Shown here: piece after piece, positions 44,642-53,462 of the stretch
Position numbering within the stretch: position 1 is the first letter of the stretch
Layout: each line of letters starts with the position of its first letter
DNA from: WTFY01 sp964614915
Lineage (GTDB): Bacteria; Pseudomonadota; Gammaproteobacteria; UBA4575
Assembly (NCBI GenBank): GCA_964614915.1
Contig: CAZTNC010000002.1
Location: 61,029-125,028 of the forward strand
DNA: 64,000 nucleotides
Direction: 5' to 3'
Notes under the pieces: generated by a model
Told to the model about the DNA's origin: nothing
The model's input: the letters and a program-made list of their open reading frames with translations, nothing else
Databases searched by the model: none
Position numbers and translations under genes: made by a program

Positions 44642-46225
44642 TTAAATAGTTTCCGAGATGAACAGCACGACGACGACCAGGGACAGGCCGGCCTTGATCG
44701 CACCTACGATACCGCCGATTATGGCAGGCTGCCCACCCGCCTGGCGCATTGACGAGACTGTGATCTGCATGCCCAGCCCGACCAGGCCAAAGGCAAACAG
44801 CCATGTGATCCAGTCACGGAACGCCTTGATCTTCTTTGCTGTGTGACGTACAGCCTTGTGGGCTTTCTTCAGAATCTTGTTGGCCTCCTTGGAGAGCACC
44901 TTCGCATTGATAAGCCCACGAAGGACGTCATCATCCTCGATGCTCATCACCTTGCCATGATCAATGAGTCTCTGCAGGGCCTGTTTGCGGTCCTGGCGCT
45001 GTACCCGAGTAGATTCTTCTGCGAGCTGCTCGGTCTGCTCATGCGACAACAGGTTTTCCTGCTTGAAACCTGACTCGGTTGTGTTACCGAAATACTTGCC
45101 CTTGTAATGGTTCGCCGGTGCGAACACGCCAGTGGTCGAGAGTGCAAACAGCAGGATGAAACCGAGCACGAAGATCGGGAATTTCTCGAAGGTCACCCGT
45201 GCAACATTCACCTGCTGGGCAGCAGCCACCTCTTCTCGCTTGACATACCACACGGCCAGCCACAAGACGATGATGGGCAGTACCAGCACACGCGTGATGT
45301 TGAAGATCTCCGCGACCTTGAGGGTCTCGATGCCATCCGGCTGGTAGGCCAGCGCAGCACCTGCAACCTGGGCGGAGTTCAAAATGCCGGTGCCGGCCCA
45401 AGCCCCGAACTGTACATGCGACATGTCGAGAAGGTGACCGACGATCGGAAACACGAACATGCAGCCCACGCCCCACAGCAGAATAGTGCCGATGGTATAG
45501 GCGATCTCCACAGACTTCGCCTGCACGACCGGAGCTGCGGCCACGGTGGCAGAGACCCCGCACACACCCATGCCTGCCGACAACACGCCTCCCATGGAAC
45601 TCGGGATTCTCATGCGGGTCCCGATCCACAGCACGAGCCCGACCGAGCCCAGCACGAAAAAACCGATCATGACGATAGAAAGCCCGCCAAGGTTTTTCAG
45701 TTCCGCAGCACTGTAAAGCGTGCCCAGAAGGATGACGCCAGTCTTGAGCCCGAGGCGCGAAAGTCGCACCCCGTTTTCCGCCCAGCCGGGAATTTTGAAG
45801 ACATTGACGATAATGATCCCGGTGAGGATGCCGAGCACGACGTAGTTCAGCCCCAAGATGGTGTGCAGGTGTTTGCCGGTATTGCCGATCTTGCCCAGTG
45901 CCTGGCTTGCGACGGCGATCTCGGGCGCCAAAAACCAACGCACCAGCATTGCAATGAGCAGGATGAACATGGCACCGGCTACCGTCGACACGTAGTAGTC
46001 AAGATGACCTTCACGCGGCTTTCCGAGCCACTGCCAAATGCCTACCACCACAGAAAAGATTCCGAAATACAGGGGTACAGTGGTGATTTCCCCGGCATAT
46101 TTGTACTTGGCACCGCCAAGGTGTCCGATATAGCCCGATAAAAGTCCGGACTCGAACAGGTACCAGATACCCAGCATGATCAGACCCATCACGAGCAGGG
46201 CCGGAGACTTGCGGGTATAGATCAT
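44642..46225 (-). CDS. YeiH/UPF0324-type putative sulfate exporter family transporter
   Basis: The protein has about ten or more hydrophobic helices and the family blocks ILLGTLYSAAELKNLGGLSIV, AGMGVCGVSATVAAAPVV and VQFGAWAGTGILNSAQVAGAA. Members of UPF0324 are often annotated as putative sulfate exporters, but the substrate is not established. At 527 residues it is much longer than the usual about 350. Part of the excess is a hydrophilic, charged segment at about residues 370-470 between the penultimate helices. It leads an operon-like minus-strand set with a small membrane peptide, usp and an SRPBCC-like gene. Confidence 0.88.
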   Translation of the reverse strand: MIYTRKSPALLVMGLIMLGIWYLFESGLLSGYIGHLGGAKYKYAGEITTVPLYFGIFSVVVGIWQWLGKPREGHLDYYVSTVAGAMFILLIAMLVRWFLAPEIAVASQALGKIGNTGKHLHTILGLNYVVLGILTGIIIVNVFKIPGWAENGVRLSRLGLKTGVILLGTLYSAAELKNLGGLSIVMIGFFVLGSVGLVLWIGTRMRIPSSMGGVLSAGMGVCGVSATVAAAPVVQAKSVEIAYTIGTILLWGVGCMFVFPIVGHLLDMSHVQFGAWAGTGILNSAQVAGAALAYQPDGIETLKVAEIFNITRVLVLPIIVLWLAVWYVKREEVAAAQQVNVARVTFEKFPIFVLGFILLFALSTTGVFAPANHYKGKYFGNTTESGFKQENLLSHEQTEQLAEESTRVQRQDRKQALQRLIDHGKVMSIEDDDVLRGLINAKVLSKEANKILKKAHKAVRHTAKKIKAFRDWITWLFAFGLVGLGMQITVSSMRQAGGQPAIIGGIVGAIKAGLSLVVVVLFISETI

Positions 46226-46491
46226 AGGCCTGTTTTAGTCAGGTGGTGAAATTCCGTACAGCAACTCGCATATGTCCGTTGCAGTCCAAGGAGATTACCA
46301 ACGCCTGTGGGGGACTACAAGCAGGCCAGACCGCGGGGTTCTCGAAGTCGCCGACAAGATCTGACTCGTCAGCTTCATGCACTATAGATATGGGTTTCTT
46401 CAACTTGGAAGAAAACTGGGCGGAACCCCTTGGCGACAACCCCTTCGCGCCAAAAGTGTCACCCATGTCCCCAGTACGGGTCTAACAAAAA

Positions 46492-46568
46492 TGGTGCCCC
46501 GTGCAGGATTCGAACTTGCGACCTTCCCCTTAGGAGGGGGACGCTCTATCCAGCTGAGCTAACGGGGC
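46492..46568 (-). tRNA. tRNA-Arg(CCT)
   Basis: Read on the minus strand, the gene begins GCCCCGT and ends ACGGGGC, then A and an encoded CCA (46492-46494). The D-arm AGCTCAGCTGGATAGAGC and the T-arm GTTCGAATCC are canonical. The anticodon loop CTCCTAA gives CCT (46532-46534), decoding AGG. It stands at the border between core genes and the accessory right part of the window. Confidence 0.97.
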
Positions 46569-46569
46569 A

Positions 46570-47037
46570 GTACACGGCCGTCATTTGCAGGCGAGGGTCC
46601 TGTGGAAGTTTTTTCTGCAGGTAATCCTAGTGGATACAGGTGATTCAAAGCTACTTTTACAGGTTTTTTTCTCGTATCTGTTGGCGTGTTTTGGTGCCGG
46701 GAGAGGGAGTATAACTTACTATATAAGTAGTTGTTTTAAATAAATAAAAAATATACAGAATACTATTTCCCCACTATCTATCCCACTGTTATTTGCTATA
46801 CTGATGCTTATTCTGCTTCCATTCTGTGGAAAATATCAGTTTCGCTAAGATAGTCAATGCGGTGGTTAGCCTTGAACTGACTTCAATTTGGCAATGTAGG
46901 GTTTGCTGAATCAAGTTTTTAGATAACGGACAGTTCTGAAATCCAGATGTGTGAAACCATCCTGGCGAGGGTGAGCATCGTCCTGCCTTGGGTTTTTTGA
47001 TTTTAGTCATCTTGCCTGCGATTACAGTCCTGTCGAA
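46570..47037. other. AT-rich stretch without a convincing gene
   Basis: This 468-base stretch after tRNA-Arg is clearly more AT-rich than the core. A minus-strand open frame at 46789-47052 has no convincing ribosome site or recognisable domain. I see no integrase and no second copy of the tRNA end here. Confidence 0.5.
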
Positions 47038-47493
47038 ATGGCTCAGATACAAGGAACCAAAATTATGATCGGAAATGAATCTGTAAACTGGGTGCGCAAG
47101 GCACGACTGTGCACCTGTAGGGGTGTACTGGATGCGCTGTACTCTCAGATCAGGAATGATGTGAATGAAGCCAGCCAGATTCCATACTGGATAGGTGGGG
47201 AGTCACGCTCTTTTGTGGTTGAAAAATTTAAACACGAGATACGGGTAGAAGAAAAAATTCTTCCTAGTCCGATAGGGCATATGCAGTGGGTAGAATTTAC
47301 CAGCAATCAATTAGACAAAATCTCTGTAAGGTATGGGCCTTATGGAGATAATTTCAATATTCAAATCATATGGAATAGCGAAGATGCAGAGTGCGAACTG
47401 CATGTGGATGGAAAGCCCATGCCCTTGTGGAAGATTAGCCAGAAGGCACTAGAGAAGTTTTTGATAAACCGGCAAAGAAGTAATGCTGGTTAA
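47038..47493 (+). CDS. Hypothetical protein in accessory region
   Basis: I do not recognise this 151-residue protein. It has no signal peptide or membrane segment and looks like a mixed alpha/beta soluble domain, with WVRKARLCTCRGVLDALYSQI near the N-terminus and a C-terminal helix (WKISQKALEKFLINRQ). Base composition is AT-richer than the core. It is convergent with the D12 methylase gene on the minus strand. Confidence 0.55.
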   Translation: MAQIQGTKIMIGNESVNWVRKARLCTCRGVLDALYSQIRNDVNEASQIPYWIGGESRSFVVEKFKHEIRVEEKILPSPIGHMQWVEFTSNQLDKISVRYGPYGDNFNIQIIWNSEDAECELHVDGKPMPLWKISQKALEKFLINRQRSNAG

Positions 47494-47605
47494 GCATCGT
47501 TATCGTTCTCTTTTTGAAGCAACCTGTTTCTCAATTTAATCGCAAAAATCGTCTATTTTTCAGTCTTCCCAGCTCACTTTGCAGGTTCCTGCTCTTTCAA
47601 GGCTT

Positions 47606-48268
47606 TTAATGTTTGAAAACGTGTGCGAGAAGGGCGTTGCGTTCAAGTGTGGTTAAGCTTTCAATACGTTTTTTCCAGCCCTCATTGCGGCGTTTGATTC
47701 GTTCTCGCTCCCGGAAAGACTCTCCCAAGTAGCGGTAGTCGTGTAACTCAACTGGTGTCGGATAATTCATCCAGAGGTATTCTTCAGCCACTGCCCCAGA
47801 GCGTGTTCGCACACAATAACGGAGAGTACGCCATCGTGAAAGATATTGCTCATAAAGTGAAGCTTGGTAACTGGAAATCATGACCTTGCAGGGGAGGCCA
47901 ACAAGGGCCTTGAGCAGCTCTATGTGATCGTCTTTGGTGTAGTTGTATTTGTACAACGAACGATCAGATAGGCGCGTACACGCCAAGTAGGGGGGGTCAG
48001 CATAGATAAATTCCTCGCCGTTAAATGGGTACGTACCGAGAAAGTCTACGGCGTCAGTACAAACAAACTGGACGTGATCTGTGCCTTGCCAGGCATTCAA
48101 TACATCCACATCTAGATCGATACCAATGTTTACTTTAGCCGGTTTTTTGTGACGCATGATCGCGCCACCGCCAAGATGTGTTTCGATGTACACTCTGTGA
48201 GGGGGGATCTGATTGATGATCCATTGATAAACTCCGCTAACCCCTTTGCCACCAGGATAGTGCGCCAT
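47606..48268 (-). CDS. D12-class N6-adenine DNA methyltransferase
   Basis: The S-adenosylmethionine-binding motif appears as YPGGKG at residues 4-9, with ETHLGGGAIM close after it. The catalytic motif IV is DPPY at residues 91-94, in EEFIYADPPYLACTR. These mark a Dam-like D12-class adenine methylase, here 220 residues and with a small target-recognition region. The specificity cannot be read. It follows the DUF5131 gene by 21 bases in the same orientation, so the two are likely cotranscribed. Confidence 0.9.
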   Translation of the reverse strand: MAHYPGGKGVSGVYQWIINQIPPHRVYIETHLGGGAIMRHKKPAKVNIGIDLDVDVLNAWQGTDHVQFVCTDAVDFLGTYPFNGEEFIYADPPYLACTRLSDRSLYKYNYTKDDHIELLKALVGLPCKVMISSYQASLYEQYLSRWRTLRYCVRTRSGAVAEEYLWMNYPTPVELHDYRYLGESFRERERIKRRNEGWKKRIESLTTLERNALLAHVFKH

Positions 48269-48289
48269 ACCGAATTCCGTCCGATCAGG

Positions 48290-49030
48290 TTACACTGCAG
48301 CCAGTGGCATCTCGTCCCAGGTTTTCATTTTATAGACTCTGCCGTTAGCCTTTTTGGAACGCTTGATGCCGTCTGCTCCCCAAGTTCCCCACTGCTTGAA
48401 AAAGAATGCGACGCCTGCCGATTCTGCTTGCTGTCGGATTTCCTCTAACCACTCAACCTGCATCGGCCTGGCTTTTGACCCCGACTCGCCGCCGACAATC
48501 ACCCAACTGACTCCATCCAAATTGATTTGTCCAAGACTCTCAAGTAATGGCTCTATGGAAAGAAATCGAATCTGTGCATCCACCTGGCGCAGGTGATCAA
48601 TACGCGGTAGCCCATGACGGCGATTTTCCACGGAAACTCCGATCCAGGCATTACTCGGACAGTCCTGCTTACCAAAGTACACCGGCAATCTGCCTGCCCT
48701 TTTTGTCAGTATCTGGTATGTGTGGTGCGGTGTTTTCTGGATGACCTCCATGACCTGATCCAAGAAACTGTTTGGGACCTCTTTGTGAAAAAGGTCTGAC
48801 ATGGAGTTTACAAAATATGTGGTTGGTTTTTTCCTGCGTAAAGGTTGGGACAGGCGCTCCGGATGAAGCGTCAATCTAAATGCAGATTCATAGCCAGGCG
48901 CGCCCATCACATGCAGACGATCTGCCATTGTTTTTGCATAGCAGTGCTTGCAGCCCGGTGAGACTTTTGTACATCCTGTGGTTGGGTTCCATGTGTGGCC
49001 CGTCCATTCAATGCTCGACTCCGCTGCCAT
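48290..49030 (-). CDS. DUF5131 (phage Gp37/Gp68) three-cysteine protein
   Basis: The N-terminal motif IEWTGHTWNPTTGC leads to a three-cysteine cluster at Cys20, Cys27 and Cys30 (C-x6-C-x2-C, in TGCTKVSPGCKHCYA). This resembles, but does not equal, the radical-SAM C-x3-C-x2-C motif. The later blocks YQILTKRAGRL, WIGVSVENRRHGLPRIDHLRQV and SWVIVGGESGSKARPM are typical of the phage Gp37/Gp68 family. The 246 residues are complete. As I recall, the family is regularly found beside TcmP, which is the next upstream gene here. The reaction is unknown. Confidence 0.9.
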   Translation of the reverse strand: MAAESSIEWTGHTWNPTTGCTKVSPGCKHCYAKTMADRLHVMGAPGYESAFRLTLHPERLSQPLRRKKPTTYFVNSMSDLFHKEVPNSFLDQVMEVIQKTPHHTYQILTKRAGRLPVYFGKQDCPSNAWIGVSVENRRHGLPRIDHLRQVDAQIRFLSIEPLLESLGQINLDGVSWVIVGGESGSKARPMQVEWLEEIRQQAESAGVAFFFKQWGTWGADGIKRSKKANGRVYKMKTWDEMPLAAV

Positions 49031-49135
49031 CTCAAAGCCCCTTTCAATTTAAAGAAGTGATGAGCATCGCAAAATCAAGCGATTCTGTCAATGAGCGGGT
49101 ACAATGAATTTTTTAAATCATTTACTACTCTTGCA

Positions 49136-50026
49136 TCAATTTCTATCCACAATGTCTTGGGCGATCCGCGTAGCAGTTTTTGCCGCGGCTGGGTTGCCAG
49201 CTGCAAAAATCAGCAAATATAACGGGGAGTTTTTTGAGTTGTACAAGACAAGCGGTTTTTCGATTACCCCTGAATAGCACGAATTCAGTTTTTTCAGCAG
49301 GTAGCGGAGAACCTTGTCCATCGTGACATCACGCTTGGAAGTATCGTGTAGACCGAAAAGCTCCGTTCTTTTCTCCTGCGGATAAAACATCTGCTGCCAC
49401 TTGTCATCACCAAATAATTGAGTCAACCGATTCGACCATGCCTCATCTGGAGGACCCGTATTTGGCAACATGCGCACTACGCTCGAATATGGAAATAACA
49501 TCCATAGATCCACTTTCTGTGTTTTTCCAAGATCTTCAACGGTCTTCCACTGGACTTGCATGCCCAACGGGTCAAGGAAAACTACAGCCCTGTCCATCGC
49601 CTGCAGTCTACCTGTCCAGTCAACCAGGAATTTGTTTGCATCAGCTGTGACAACCGTACACTTCGAGGCCCTATCAGGAAAATCGCTTTTGATCATCTGT
49701 TTCAGCGACTTTGTGTGCTTCTTTTTGGCATCAATGAACCAATACTTGTCAAAGCCCTTCTTCAAGGATAAAACCCTGCGAACGCTGCCGTCCACATATT
49801 GATGTTCTTCGCCCAAAGACAAGAGTTCAGGTAATGACTCTTGTTTGTCATATACCTTGCGAAATCCGGGGCCTGCAAAAGCATCCACATAGTGAATGGT
49901 CAATTTCCTTGCTTTCGGATTCCCATGAAAAATATCCAGATAAGCTTTCAAATAGTTTTCCAGTGAAGCCAGTTTCTTTTCTGTCCAAGGCCCGCCAAAC
50001 TGCTCTGCGTTTTCTATTTCCATCAT
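49136..50026 (-). CDS. tcmP: Three-Cys-motif partner protein TcmP
   Basis: This 296-residue protein matches the TcmP family by its N-terminus (GGPWTEKKLASLENYLKAYL) and by YVDAFAGPG at residues 46-54. It also reads as a Rossmann methyltransferase-like fold: YVDAFAGPG resembles motif I, FIDAKKKH an acidic strand-2 loop, and VVFLDPLGMQ at residues 149-157 a motif IV variant. Whether it methylates anything is unknown. It lies 105 bases upstream of the DUF5131 gene in the same orientation, as expected for the pair. ATG 50023 is an alternative start. Confidence 0.88.
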   Translation of the reverse strand: MMEIENAEQFGGPWTEKKLASLENYLKAYLDIFHGNPKARKLTIHYVDAFAGPGFRKVYDKQESLPELLSLGEEHQYVDGSVRRVLSLKKGFDKYWFIDAKKKHTKSLKQMIKSDFPDRASKCTVVTADANKFLVDWTGRLQAMDRAVVFLDPLGMQVQWKTVEDLGKTQKVDLWMLFPYSSVVRMLPNTGPPDEAWSNRLTQLFGDDKWQQMFYPQEKRTELFGLHDTSKRDVTMDKVLRYLLKKLNSCYSGVIEKPLVLYNSKNSPLYLLIFAAGNPAAAKTATRIAQDIVDRN

Positions 50027-50225
50027 TCCACAATAATGTTGAAATAAATTCCTGGAGGACCTTATAGGTTCGATTTTTGATTGGGCCAGCCACCCATTGC
50101 CGCTCCCATGTACATGAACAAGATGATCTGCAGTTGTTCGGCCCTGGAAAGACGTTCAACTGCTCGGGTGAGGGAGGTGTATAGTATATGTCAAGATTGC
50201 TGCCAACAAGCACAAGCTAATATTT

Positions 50226-52496
50226 CTAAGCTAGACGTAACGGCTCCTTCTCATTATTCACACTTGGCTCCAAGGCGATAGACTTCCGCAACTGACCACA
50301 GTTCTTATACTCCAGCCCAGGAACTGTTGTCGAAACAATTTTATCTATTGCATCGCGAATGGGGTCGTTGTGTACTTCAGGAAATGGTTTCAAAACCTTG
50401 CTGGCGTATTCATCATAGGCTGCGGCCAATCCCGCAATATCACAATGCTCTGGGTGCGGGATCGGAAGCGATCGAAGGCCATCAAGAGAGAAAGCTGGGT
50501 ATGTGAGGTTCTTCTGACGAGTGTTTAGATAGCAGACGATCCCGGCAGTAGAATTCAGCCACACGCACCAAGCCTTGCAAATCGACCTCTTGTCGCCGTT
50601 TAAAGGGGTTGCCGGCACGAAGGCGGAACCGATCACCGGCTCATCGGAGAACACTGCCGGTGTCTGTGTCAGATTCAATCGCATTCTGTTAGCCAGCAGA
50701 AGATGGCTGCGTTTGTTCCACAGGTGCCTCGCATAGTCGTGTCTCCCCGGCTTTGCGACCAGAAATCGATCAGGACGGGTTTGCATGGCAGTCTGGCGAG
50801 AGGACTTGTGTAACCAAAGGGCACGCATGTCCGGGTTCTGTCGCTGCTCAGCTTGGGTAAACGCATCCCTGACTCGTCGACCCTCAGGTTCAACGGCTGC
50901 CAGGTTGCCAATGGGGGCAAGCGCAGGGTTTTCGGTCAACTTGTCGTACACCTCGGCAAGGCTCTGGTCATAGAAGCAGGCTGCATTCCACGGACGATTA
51001 CGGAGCTGCTTGAGGGATCGCCAGGCGATGGTGCCGTAATTCGCCAAAGCCGTGACATCTCCAGTCAGTGCTTGCTGGATCGCTTCAGCGAGGTAGTGGG
51101 CTTCACTGGCACTCGCTGGGTTGTCTGCCAGAGACACAAAGGCTGTTGGCTTGCCTTGGGTCTCTGGAGTCGGGCGTCTCGCGATGATCAGGGACTCATG
51201 GATGTCAGTGTTCTCGGAAAAGTTGATGCGGCGGTTGTCATGGCTGGTGACCACGAGCTCAAGATGGAACCGCTCCGGATCGGTCAAAATCTGGCGTTTT
51301 CCAGCTGCTGCCGGTGCCGTACAGGCAGTGAATGGATTTACCATTGCTAGTGTCCCACTTCCATGTAGCAAATCATCAGCAATGGGTGTGAAAAACGTGT
51401 CAATCGCTGATTGACTAATGGCTGAACGATGGAGAGGGTCATCTACACTATTGGCGAGTTGTATTTCATGTTGCTGAACTTTTTTTCGAACATCTTCAGG
51501 GAGGTTACGATTGCGAATGTCATTCCGAGTAAACGGAGGATTCATGATTACAAGATCACAAGCCCCTACAAGGTCAGGGGCATCGACATCATATCCCTGT
51601 GCAGAAGCACGTCGTTGACTCGTATCAGGAGCAAATCCTGGCATATAGCCCGCGCTGTTTGTGAGTATGTCCAGTGATCCTGCACGAGTCTCCCCTTGCG
51701 CATTCACACCATGCTGCATGTTGTAAAGGTTCATCTTGTTGTAGTCGATTTTCGGTGCGCTCAGGGTCAGCATAGAGGCTGCGAGGTGGATCGCATGCCG
51801 GTTGATGTCCAGCCCATGCAGGACATCCTCAATCAGCCCAAGATGAAGTACTTCAAGATCATCCTTACTCCCTCCAGCAGAACGAAAGCGTCCTTCAATA
51901 ACTTTTGCCGTGGCCATCAGCAGCGTTCCCGTACCACAAGCCGGATCGCAAACTTTGAGAGTCGTCGGTTGGTTGGCATCTGCCCACCCATTCCCCGAAA
52001 CAAGCCAATCGGTTGGCATCGCAAGCTCCGCCAAAAGAACAGCGGCGGCCGTGCTGGTATAAAAAGAACCGTCATATCGTGCTGTCTGTAACAGCTCATG
52101 GTATAAGGGCCCTGCATGGTCGAGCTGCAGCCCCCGAATCCTGGGAACGCACTCAAGTACTGCCTCAATCAGGGTATCGAGAAGAAGATCCGTGTGATGG
52201 TCGGCTGGCAGCTGCTCTAGAACCGCAAGCGCAGGATCAACGACGGGTGCATAGTCCACTTCACGGATTCGTTTCCAGTTGTCGAGTAGTGCTACTTGCT
52301 TGTTCGGAGACTGCCGAATCTGGATCAGCGTCTCGAGTTCAGGGATACGGATACCTTCACTTCGCAATCGGTTCTGCAGCAGTGCCATATTGGCGATAAC
52401 CAGGCAAGCAATGCGTGCAGGCCGAACATCAATTACGCTCTTGTTGGGGGATCCCATGGGAGTTCCAGTGCCTGAGCCAGATCGCGACCAGTACAT
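50226..52496 (-). pseudogene. N6-adenine DNA methylase, C-terminal part of a frame-interrupted nuclease-methylase
   Basis: The methylase core is intact: motif I KVCDPACGTGTLLMATAK near residues 181-198 and motif IV IMNPPF at residues 317-322. A long target-recognition-like C-terminal half follows. Its first about 20 residues look like translated overlap rather than a true N-terminus. The preceding nuclease frame (52433-52990) would continue smoothly into VIDVRPARIACLVIANMALLQ if one C were added to the C5 run near 52449-52453. Joined, the two would give about 921 residues, typical of a fused restriction-modification protein. It may be inactive, read by frameshifting, or a sequencing artefact. 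Confidence 0.8.
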
Positions 52497-52990
52497 TCAT
52501 CAATCTGCTCACTGGCATCCATGATGGCGCGCTTGAGTACGTCCGTGATGGCATAGGTTTCGTTTGCGCCAATATCGTTGGAAAGTTTTATCAGGTCGGC
52601 TAGATTGCCGGTATGCCAACGGCCAATAACCCCGCCCTGGTTCACCCTGGCCATCAAGAGATCGGCCGCAACTTCGAGAAGTGTTCTGGACGTACCCAAA
52701 TCACTGTCCTCGCCCAGGCGATCTGGATAGCAAAGCGCAATAGAATTCCAGCAGTCCCCTTCCTTAAGCCAACGCTGGGCGTCTCCTACAGCCTCTCGTT
52801 TCTGGCCAGGACCTTGCCCAATTTTGCACTCGGCGGCTGTGAAATACCGGTCTCCGTGCTTTAATCGAATCTGAACGTCGCAGCGCTTCGCACCCGTTTT
52901 CCTGCGCGTCTGCTCGGGTACAGCGTGTACATCATGAGTTGCAAGAGCTTCCGCTAATGCGGAATTGAGAGCATTTTCTTGTATCGGCAC
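52433..52990 (-). pseudogene. PD-(D/E)XK nuclease-like N-terminal part of the nuclease-methylase
   Basis: This 185-residue frame starts MPIQENALNSALAEALATHD and carries RCDVQIRLKHGDRYFTAAECKIG, a good D-x(n)-ExK nuclease core. It ends at an early TAA just after LELPWDPPTRA, where the methylase frame takes over. The two frames overlap by 64 bases. I read it as the N-terminal restriction domain of the downstream methylase, split by a one-base change. A real two-gene arrangement with overlapping starts is less likely because the methylase lacks a natural N-terminus. Confidence 0.75.
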
Positions 52991-53130
52991 TTGAATTCCC
53001 GGAAGTTCCTCTTGAAGGGCGGATCGAGGTAGATCAGGTCCACCAAGGCACTGTTCGTGCCCCGCAGGATGTCGAGGATATCGCCCGTACAGATGATTTG
53101 GTTTGTCCGGTTTGGGGCTGCCAAAAACAT
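52954..53130 (-). pseudogene. Truncated DNA methyltransferase N-terminal fragment
   Basis: The short frame NQIICTGDILDILRGTNSAL followed by VDLIYLDPPF matches the start of DNA methyltransferases of the type IICGDNLDIL...DLIYLDPPF. After the DPPF motif the homology stops abruptly, and the frame runs into the start of the nuclease gene. It is a remnant joined to the upstream side of the nuclease-methylase, not a working enzyme. Confidence 0.7.
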
Positions 53131-53177
53131 ACTCCTGCCTTGATGGAGCTCATCCGGCACGCAAAGGTGCCGGGTCT

Positions 53178-53276
53178 TGTCACCCTATGCAAACGGCAAA
53201 GGTTCTGCCTATTTGCCCAAAAGGACTGTTGTATTCAGCAGGAGACCCGACTTCGGGTTCGTTTGCATAGGTGACA
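53178..53276. repeat. Foldback element with long inverted ends
   Basis: The left arm at 53178-53195 reads TGTCACC-C-TATGCAAACG and the right arm at 53260-53276 reads CGTTTGCATAGGTGACA. They are exact inverted repeats except for one extra C. Inside, ACCCGA-CT-TCGGGT (53245-53258) forms a second small hairpin. The whole is about 99 bases, non-coding, between the methyltransferase remnant and the DUF4268 gene. It may be a MITE-like element or a regulatory cruciform. Confidence 0.6.
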
Positions 53277-53422
53277 TGGATATGATATCAAAAACTGGAG
53301 GGCCGGATGCCATGCGGGCAGATAGCGCAGCATCCAGCGCCCACAGCGCGGGCTGCCACAGCCGGCCAAGATCAGTCGCGCAGGGAGCAAAGGCCTGAGG
53401 CTCGAACCTGGTCCTTTTGAGC

Positions 53423-53428
53423 TATAAT
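53423..53428 (+). promoter_or_regulatory. TATAAT box upstream of the DUF4268 gene
   Basis: A perfect TATAAT lies 34 bases upstream of ATG 53463, at a plausible distance for a -10 box. The candidate -35 region (CTCGAA at 53401-53406) matches poorly, so confidence is modest. Confidence 0.35.
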
Positions 53429-53462
53429 TTGCGGTTTCGCGACAAAACCAAGGAATCTGAGA

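Noticed and set aside
45107..46141. 344-codon plus-strand frame opposite the YeiH-like gene
   Set aside because: Its very high His, Gln and Asp content is typical of the reverse of hydrophobic codons; it is a shadow of the membrane protein.
46243..46624. Short plus-strand frames across tRNA-Arg
   Set aside because: They translate the tRNA gene itself and its flanks.
46789..47052. 87-codon minus-strand frame beside tRNA-Arg
   Set aside because: Lys/Ser-rich, no ribosome site and no recognisable domain; probably an open frame by chance in AT-rich DNA.
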